The notes beneath the pieces were generated by a model. That model saw nothing but the letters and a program-made list of their open reading frames with translations. It was not told the origin of the DNA and searched no databases. The translations under genes were made by a program, and so were the position numbers. From Ruminococcaceae bacterium UBA1734 (GTDB taxonomy: Bacteria; Bacillota; Clostridia; Oscillospirales; Acutalibacteraceae), in contig DCIE01000008.1 in assembly GCA_002315765.1 (NCBI GenBank), forward strand, positions 1-18,780: a stretch of 18,780 bases of DNA, in the 5' to 3' direction. Below, piece by piece: positions 14,435 through 18,780 of this stretch (position 1 is its first letter; each line of letters begins with the position of its first letter).

Positions 14435-14989
14435 TTATATTTCCATTATTTCTTTTTCTTTAATAACACAAAGCTCGTCAATTTCTTTGCAGAATTTATC
14501 GGTTAAGTTTTGGATTTTCTTTTCGCCGTTTGACTCATCATCTTCGGTAATTTTATTATCCTTTTTCAAAACCTTTAACTTATCAAGAGAATCACGGCGG
14601 ATATTTCTGATAGAAACCTTAGAATCCTCAGCGGTTTTTCTTACATCCTTAACAATTTCTTTTCTTCTTTCCTCAGTAAGAGGCGGAAAATTAAGTCTTA
14701 TTATTTTACCGTCATTTTGAGGGTTGATACCGATATCGGATACTAAAATTGCTTTTTCGATTTCTTTAAGCATTGACGCATCCCAAGGTTGAATAACAAT
14801 AGTACGTGCTTCGGGAACCGAAACGGCAGCCATTTGTTGAATAGGAGTAGGAACACCGTAATAATCAACAGCAATTCTATCAAGAACGGATACATTAGCT
14901 CTACCTGCTCTTACGGCTTTATAATCGCGTTCAAGAGCCTGTATTGTTTTATCCATTTTTTCTTCGGTAAATTTCAATAATTCAGTCAT
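14435..14989 (-). CDS. frr: Ribosome recycling factor
   Basis: With EF-G this factor splits post-termination ribosomes into subunits. The protein is 184 residues, the family norm. It has the helical domain with the conserved KAVRAGRANVSVLDRI loop (residues about 24-40) and the beta domain start YYGVPTPIQQMAAVSVPEAR. The C-terminal helices contain LPPLTEERR-like NFPPLTEERRKEIVKDVRK and IRNIRRD. The start ATG at 14989 has AAGGAG seven bases upstream. It lies 18 bp after pyrH, an almost universal gene pair. Confidence 0.97.
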   Translation of the reverse strand: MTELLKFTEEKMDKTIQALERDYKAVRAGRANVSVLDRIAVDYYGVPTPIQQMAAVSVPEARTIVIQPWDASMLKEIEKAILVSDIGINPQNDGKIIRLNFPPLTEERRKEIVKDVRKTAEDSKVSIRNIRRDSLDKLKVLKKDNKITEDDESNGEKKIQNLTDKFCKEIDELCVIKEKEIMEI

Positions 14990-15007
14990 AACTTTTCTCC
15001 TTAAAAA

Positions 15008-15712
15008 CTATTCTACCAAAGTACCGATAGTTTTTCCTTCTACGGCACTTATTATATTATCGGGGTTATTTAGATTGAAAACCAAAATCTTGATGTTGTT
15101 GTCCATACAAAGCGATGCGGCGGTAGCATCCATAACATGAAGTTCTTTTTGGAGTACATCGTGATGAGAAAGCTTATCAAACTTTTTAGCATCGGGATTT
15201 GTTTTCGGGTCGCTGTCATAAACGCCATCAACATTAGTAGCCTTAAAGATTACATCAGCACCGATTTCAGCGGCACGCAAAGCAGCGGCAGTATCGGTTG
15301 AAAAGAAAGGATTACCCGTTCCGCAACCGAAAATTACAACTCTTCCCTTTTCAAGATGTCTGATAGCTTTGTTTCGGATATACGGCTCGGCAACGGCACG
15401 CATTTCAATAGCGGTCTGAACACGGGCATTAACACCGAGCTGTTCAAGAGAATCGGCAAGTGCTAACGAATTGATAGTGGTAGCAAGCATACCCATATGG
15501 TCAGCTCTCGTTCTATCCATATCTTGACTTGAACGACCTCTCCAAAAGTTTCCGCCACCTACAACGATAGCAACCTCTGCCCCAAGCTCAGTCGCAATTT
15601 TTACCCGTTTGCAAACATCGTTTACCTTATTAAAATCAATACCGGTTCCTTTTTCTCCGGCAAGAACTTCGCCCGATAATTTGAGCAAAATCCGTTTATA
15701 TACTGAACCCAT
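15008..15712 (-). CDS. pyrH: UMP kinase (uridylate kinase)
   Basis: This hexameric bacterial UMP kinase makes UDP from UMP and ATP; it is usually activated by GTP and inhibited by UTP. The 234-residue amino-acid-kinase fold shows KRILLKLSGEVLAG (ATP phosphate binding), VVGGGNFWRGR, the UMP-binding DRTRADHMGMLAT segment, GCGTGNPFFSTDTAAALRA and the nucleotide-contact stretch KATNVDGVYDSDP. Length and motifs are complete. ATG at 15712 has AGGGG upstream and a consensus-like promoter at 15750-15778. It is therefore the first gene of the long housekeeping transcript. Confidence 0.97.
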   Translation of the reverse strand: MGSVYKRILLKLSGEVLAGEKGTGIDFNKVNDVCKRVKIATELGAEVAIVVGGGNFWRGRSSQDMDRTRADHMGMLATTINSLALADSLEQLGVNARVQTAIEMRAVAEPYIRNKAIRHLEKGRVVIFGCGTGNPFFSTDTAAALRAAEIGADVIFKATNVDGVYDSDPKTNPDAKKFDKLSHHDVLQKELHVMDATAASLCMDNNIKILVFNLNNPDNIISAVEGKTIGTLVE

Positions 15713-15749
15713 TTTAACACCCCTAAAATTATACTACTATATTATTTAT

Positions 15750-15778
15750 ATATTACATTATTGAGCAAATATTGTCAA
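15750..15778 (-). promoter_or_regulatory. Promoter of the pyrH-polC operon
   Basis: Minus-strand TTGACA (15778-15773), a 17-bp spacer and TAATAT (15755-15750) lie about 40 bp upstream of the pyrH start in an AT-rich intergenic stretch. All downstream genes to polC are close together, with no full terminator seen, so this is the likely main promoter. Confidence 0.75.
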
Positions 15779-15799
15779 TAGATATTTCCTCCTTTAACG

Positions 15800-15834
15800 A
15801 GTCAAGACCTCCGGCTTAGCCGGAGGTCTTGACT
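15800..15834. repeat. 35-bp near-perfect palindrome between manA and pyrH
   Basis: Two 17-bp arms are exact reverse complements around a single central base at 15817, giving a GC-rich hairpin with a small CTTAG-type loop. It lies between the manA stop and the pyrH promoter. Neither side has a clear T run, so it is an atypical terminator. It may instead be an operator, an RNA-stability hairpin or a dispersed palindromic repeat. Confidence 0.8.
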
Positions 15835-15849
15835 GTATTGATTTTGTTA

Positions 15850-16803
15850 TTACACGTTAGAGAGAATAATTTGTGCTTTGCCGGTTATACTCGTTTCAAA
15901 ATCGGCGGGGACAAATACACTACTACCCTTTTTTAGCTCTATTTTTTCATTAGAAAAGAAAAGCTCACAATTACCCTCTAAAACAAGAACAGAAACAAAA
16001 CTATCCTTGTTTTTAAGATTTAATGTGCCGTTTAGTTCGATATATTTTGTTGTAAAAAATTTGCAAGAAGCAAGTTGCCTTACACTACCGTATTCGGTTT
16101 TTTGCAGAACAGAATTATCATTATCCAAGACACTCGGAGTTTTTTTAATCACTTCACTTGCTTGTTTTTTGTGTAGTTGACGGGGTTTTCCGTCAGCACC
16201 AAGCCTACCGTAATCAGACACACGGTAAGTAGTGTTGGAATTTTGTTGAATTTCGGCAATTAGTATCCCTTTTCCTATTGCGTGAAGAGTTCCTGCCGGA
16301 ATAAAGAAAACATCGCCTTTTTTTACAGGGACGAAATTACAAATATCGGTTATTGTATCATTTTCGGTTTTTTCGTTTAATTCATCCTGCGATACTTCTC
16401 TATTAAGACCGAAGATAAGTTGTGCGTCGTCTTCACAGTCAACAATGTACCACATTTCGGTCTTACCGAACTCGCCCTCGTTTTTAAGAGCATATTCATC
16501 ATCGGGATGCACTTGAATAGAAAGCCGGTCTTTTGCGTCTATAAGCTTAATAAGAAGCGGAAAATACGGAAATTCTTTAGATTTTTCTCCCAAACATTCG
16601 TTGCCGAAAACAGATATTGCTTCGCTTAATGTTTTGCCTTCTAACTCTCCGTTTAAGACAATAGATTCACCGTCCTTATGACAGGAAAGCATCCAAGCCT
16701 CGGCAATTTTTTCCTTATCGCTTACAAATCCGAATTCATTTCTTAATCTATTTCCGCCCCAAAGATAATCTTTAAGAGGAGCTTTTAACAATAATGGGTA
16801 CAT
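15850..16803 (-). CDS. manA: Class I mannose-6-phosphate isomerase
   Basis: This zinc-dependent cupin enzyme interconverts fructose 6-phosphate and mannose 6-phosphate, feeding mannose into glycolysis or supplying GDP-mannose for glycans. The 317-residue protein matches the short Bacillus-type form. An N-terminal LKDYLWGGNRL motif is followed by the metal site with Q97 and H99 (SIQVHPDDEYA), E116 (GKTEMWYI) and H174 (PAGTLHAIGKG). The QQNSNTTYRVSDYGR stretch and a C-terminal cupin follow. ATG at 16803 has AAGGA upstream. It lies 15 bp after the GGDEF-EAL gene and so is probably co-transcribed with it. Which mannose source is used is not visible here. Confidence 0.94.
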   Translation of the reverse strand: MYPLLLKAPLKDYLWGGNRLRNEFGFVSDKEKIAEAWMLSCHKDGESIVLNGELEGKTLSEAISVFGNECLGEKSKEFPYFPLLIKLIDAKDRLSIQVHPDDEYALKNEGEFGKTEMWYIVDCEDDAQLIFGLNREVSQDELNEKTENDTITDICNFVPVKKGDVFFIPAGTLHAIGKGILIAEIQQNSNTTYRVSDYGRLGADGKPRQLHKKQASEVIKKTPSVLDNDNSVLQKTEYGSVRQLASCKFFTTKYIELNGTLNLKNKDSFVSVLVLEGNCELFFSNEKIELKKGSSVFVPADFETSITGKAQIILSNV

Positions 16804-16818
16804 AAAACATCCTTTATA

Positions 16819-18663
16819 CTATACATTTTGATTTTCAAACTGATTATCGAGTAATTTAACAAATTCAGTTTCAGACATAGGCTTATAGAAACAAAAGCCT
16901 TGAATATAATCACAATCCGATTCACGCAAATAGTCAAGCTGTTGCTGATTTTCAACACCCTCGGCTACAACTTTCGCATCAAATTTATGCGCCAAAGTGA
17001 TTATCAAATTGATAATATCCCTGTTTTTTTGACTCTTCTCGATATTATCGGCGAACTGTTTGTCAAGCTTAATCACATCAAAATCAAAGCTTGAAATCAT
17101 ACTGAGTGAAGAATAACCGCTACCGAAGTCATCAACAAAAATCGCGGCACCTTTTTTTCTGAAACTGTTTAGTAAATTAAAAACATCATCAGGTAAATTC
17201 ATTAAAGAGGATTCGGTAACCTCAAACATTGACAAGCCTTTGCTATCTTGATTTCTATTTATTATTTGTTTAATTTTCTTAATAAAGTTATCATCAAATA
17301 GGTCGACACGAGAAAGATTAGCAGAAACAGGAACAGTAGCAAGTCCGTTTTTTCTTCGATTTATAAGTAGCTCATCAACCTTTGAGATTATTATGGAGTC
17401 AAGCTTTGAAATCATTTCTTTTTTTTCAAGGATAGGTATGAAAACACTCGGAGAGATTATTCCCTTGTCAGGATGAATCCATCTTGCAAGTGCCTCAGCC
17501 GAAACAATTTTACCCGTTTTGGCATCAACGATAGGTTGAAAATACGGCTCAAAGCTTTCATTAAAAATCGCTTTTTCAATATCACTTAAAATTTCGGTTT
17601 CTTCGATAAATGATTCGTGCATTTTTTCGTCATAAAATCCGACACATTTATTTTCGCCGACACGGATAAACTTAATAATCGAAGAAGCCTTATCGCAAAT
17701 AAGTTGAACATCTTCTAAGGGATTTGAAATCTTATAAATACCGCAACTCAACAAAATAGAAATAGAATGTTTATCGTCAGAGAAGTTATAATTACACAGT
17801 TTTTCAATTTCGCTTTTTTCAATATTCGAGGTTTTCACAATACACGCAAATTTGTCGGAGGAAAGCCTACCTAAAATAATAGGAGAAAATTCGGCATTAC
17901 CGATATGATTTGCAACAGAGCACAAAACCGAATTGCCGTATTCGGTGCCGTAAACAGTATTTATAGCCTTAAAGCTTCTAACATCAAAAGAAAGCAAAGA
18001 ATAATAATCAGGGGACGCATTTTTGATTATTTTTTTAGCTTTACACAAAAAGCCGATACGGCTTAATTTGCCTGTAATACCGTCAGTTTCGACAGTATCA
18101 CGCAAATATACCGATTGCCAAGTTATAACGCAATATGCAAGAGCTACAATAGCGACTGTAAAGGTTACAACAGCAGAGCCTAACAAACCCGCCTCATCGG
18201 GTTTTTCGAAAACATTTTTTAATGTAGTACCTGAAAGAATAATAACACAAAGATAAAACAGTCCTAAAATAACACCGATAGGCCACCTCTTGCTTTTATC
18301 TAAGAGCATCAGTACAGTCATAAAGCCTAAAACCATATAAGGATACATAACAGAGCCGTAAGCAAAAACAAGCAATGGAAATTCTAAAACAACCAAAATA
18401 AAAAGTAAAATATATCCCGTAAAAAGATAAAGCTTACTATGTAACCCGAAAAGCAAGTATATAAACACAAAAACGGCACAAACACCGCAAAAAGCGGTAG
18501 GAACACTCATACCGTATAACAAATAGTTTGCAAAAAAACCGATGGTATTACCGATAGCGGCAGCATAAGATATAATTAACATAATTCTATGCTTTATTGA
18601 ACGATTATTGTCAAAAACGCTGTTAGCTTTTTTTGAAGAAAATAATAAATCAATCGGCTTCAA
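16819..18663 (-). CDS. Membrane GGDEF-EAL protein, probable cyclic-di-GMP phosphodiesterase
   Basis: This is a 614-residue protein with six predicted membrane segments (about 28-48, 58-74, 78-100, 104-121, 128-146, 162-182), then a GGDEF-like domain (about 190-345) and an EAL domain (about 360-605). The signature loop reads SSDKF (residues 268-272) instead of GGDEF. Cyclase activity is therefore unlikely, though D227 in FDVRSFKAIN remains and GTP binding is possible. The EAL domain appears catalytically complete: E390 (AEALARW), N449, E481, D511-D512 (DDFGSGYSSL), K532, E568, E571 (AEGVEN) and Q588 (YIQGF). The prediction is c-di-GMP hydrolysis controlled by an unknown membrane signal. The start is TTG at 18663 with GAGGTGG upstream; no nearby in-frame ATG fits. 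It heads a two-gene unit with manA. Confidence 0.92.
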   Translation of the reverse strand: MKPIDLLFSSKKANSVFDNNRSIKHRIMLIISYAAAIGNTIGFFANYLLYGMSVPTAFCGVCAVFVFIYLLFGLHSKLYLFTGYILLFILVVLEFPLLVFAYGSVMYPYMVLGFMTVLMLLDKSKRWPIGVILGLFYLCVIILSGTTLKNVFEKPDEAGLLGSAVVTFTVAIVALAYCVITWQSVYLRDTVETDGITGKLSRIGFLCKAKKIIKNASPDYYSLLSFDVRSFKAINTVYGTEYGNSVLCSVANHIGNAEFSPIILGRLSSDKFACIVKTSNIEKSEIEKLCNYNFSDDKHSISILLSCGIYKISNPLEDVQLICDKASSIIKFIRVGENKCVGFYDEKMHESFIEETEILSDIEKAIFNESFEPYFQPIVDAKTGKIVSAEALARWIHPDKGIISPSVFIPILEKKEMISKLDSIIISKVDELLINRRKNGLATVPVSANLSRVDLFDDNFIKKIKQIINRNQDSKGLSMFEVTESSLMNLPDDVFNLLNSFRKKGAAIFVDDFGSGYSSLSMISSFDFDVIKLDKQFADNIEKSQKNRDIINLIITLAHKFDAKVVAEGVENQQQLDYLRESDCDYIQGFCFYKPMSETEFVKLLDNQFENQNV

Positions 18664-18698
18664 TTTGCCACCTCAATTACCAAATATAATTTTATTTA

Positions 18699-18727
18699 AT
18701 TATAATGTTAATTTTTGCCATTGTCAA
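18699..18727 (-). promoter_or_regulatory. Perfect SigA-type promoter for the GGDEF-EAL/manA unit
   Basis: Minus-strand TTGACA (18727-18722), a 17-bp spacer and TATAAT (18704-18699) match the full consensus, about 36 bp before the TTG start. A second TTGACAA begins 13 bp upstream of this one, giving two identical heptamers in tandem. The remaining DNA to 18780 is AT-rich with no gene seen. Confidence 0.8.
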
Positions 18728-18780
18728 TATTTTTTGTCAAAATACAACAAATAAGTTTGTAGGTTTACAATAGATGTGTT

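Noticed and set aside
15757..15799. Possible leader peptide after AAAGGAGG on the minus strand upstream of pyrH
   Set aside because: The putative TTG start is part of the -35 box of the pyrH promoter, so it would not be on the pyrH transcript. A six-codon frame alone is weak evidence.

Overview
The window looks like chromosomal DNA of a low-GC Gram-positive bacterium, most likely a gut-type member of Clostridia near Oscillospiraceae/Ruminococcaceae. The evidence is a PolC-type replicase, the gene order pyrH-frr-uppS-cdsA-dxr-rseP-ispG-polC (familiar in Clostridia), GGAGG-like ribosome binding sites and strong SigA-type promoters. The family-level placement is inference.

Layout. (1) Positions 1-4618 are accessory DNA, visibly richer in G and C than the rest. 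They hold the 3' end of an unrecognised gene with a terminator, a perfect consensus promoter (486-514), a complete IS3-family insertion sequence (560-2382, transposase on the minus strand), and a large secreted glycine-rich repeat protein (2600-4618) with its own promoter, a tetranucleotide repeat and a strong leader hairpin. (2) At about 4612 the sequence becomes AT-rich. A YitT-family membrane protein follows (4789-5631, plus strand), closed by a terminator shared with the convergent polC. (3) From 5675 to 18663 all genes are on the minus strand. Read in transcription order they are: a membrane GGDEF-EAL protein and a mannose-6-phosphate isomerase (promoter 18699-18727); then, from a second promoter (15750-15778), pyrH, frr, uppS, cdsA, dxr, rseP, ispG and polC, tightly packed with 1-nt stop/start overlaps at two junctions.

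How the genes work together. The long minus-strand cluster combines UMP supply (pyrH), ribosome recycling (frr), MEP-pathway isoprenoid synthesis (dxr, ispG), use of isoprenoids for the cell-wall lipid carrier (uppS), phospholipid precursor synthesis (cdsA), intramembrane proteolysis (rseP) and chromosome replication (polC). It is a growth-linked housekeeping operon.

The most notable observation is that this PolC has no DEDDh 3'-5' exonuclease insertion inside its PHP domain, while all nine expected PHP metal ligands appear present. This suggests a replicase that depends on PHP or an external enzyme for proofreading. Other points of interest are a three-helical-turn array of TGTCC sites at one end of the IS that reaches into the transposase -35 box, and the leader of the secreted protein. 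No CRISPR array, tRNA, rRNA or obvious defence system was seen.
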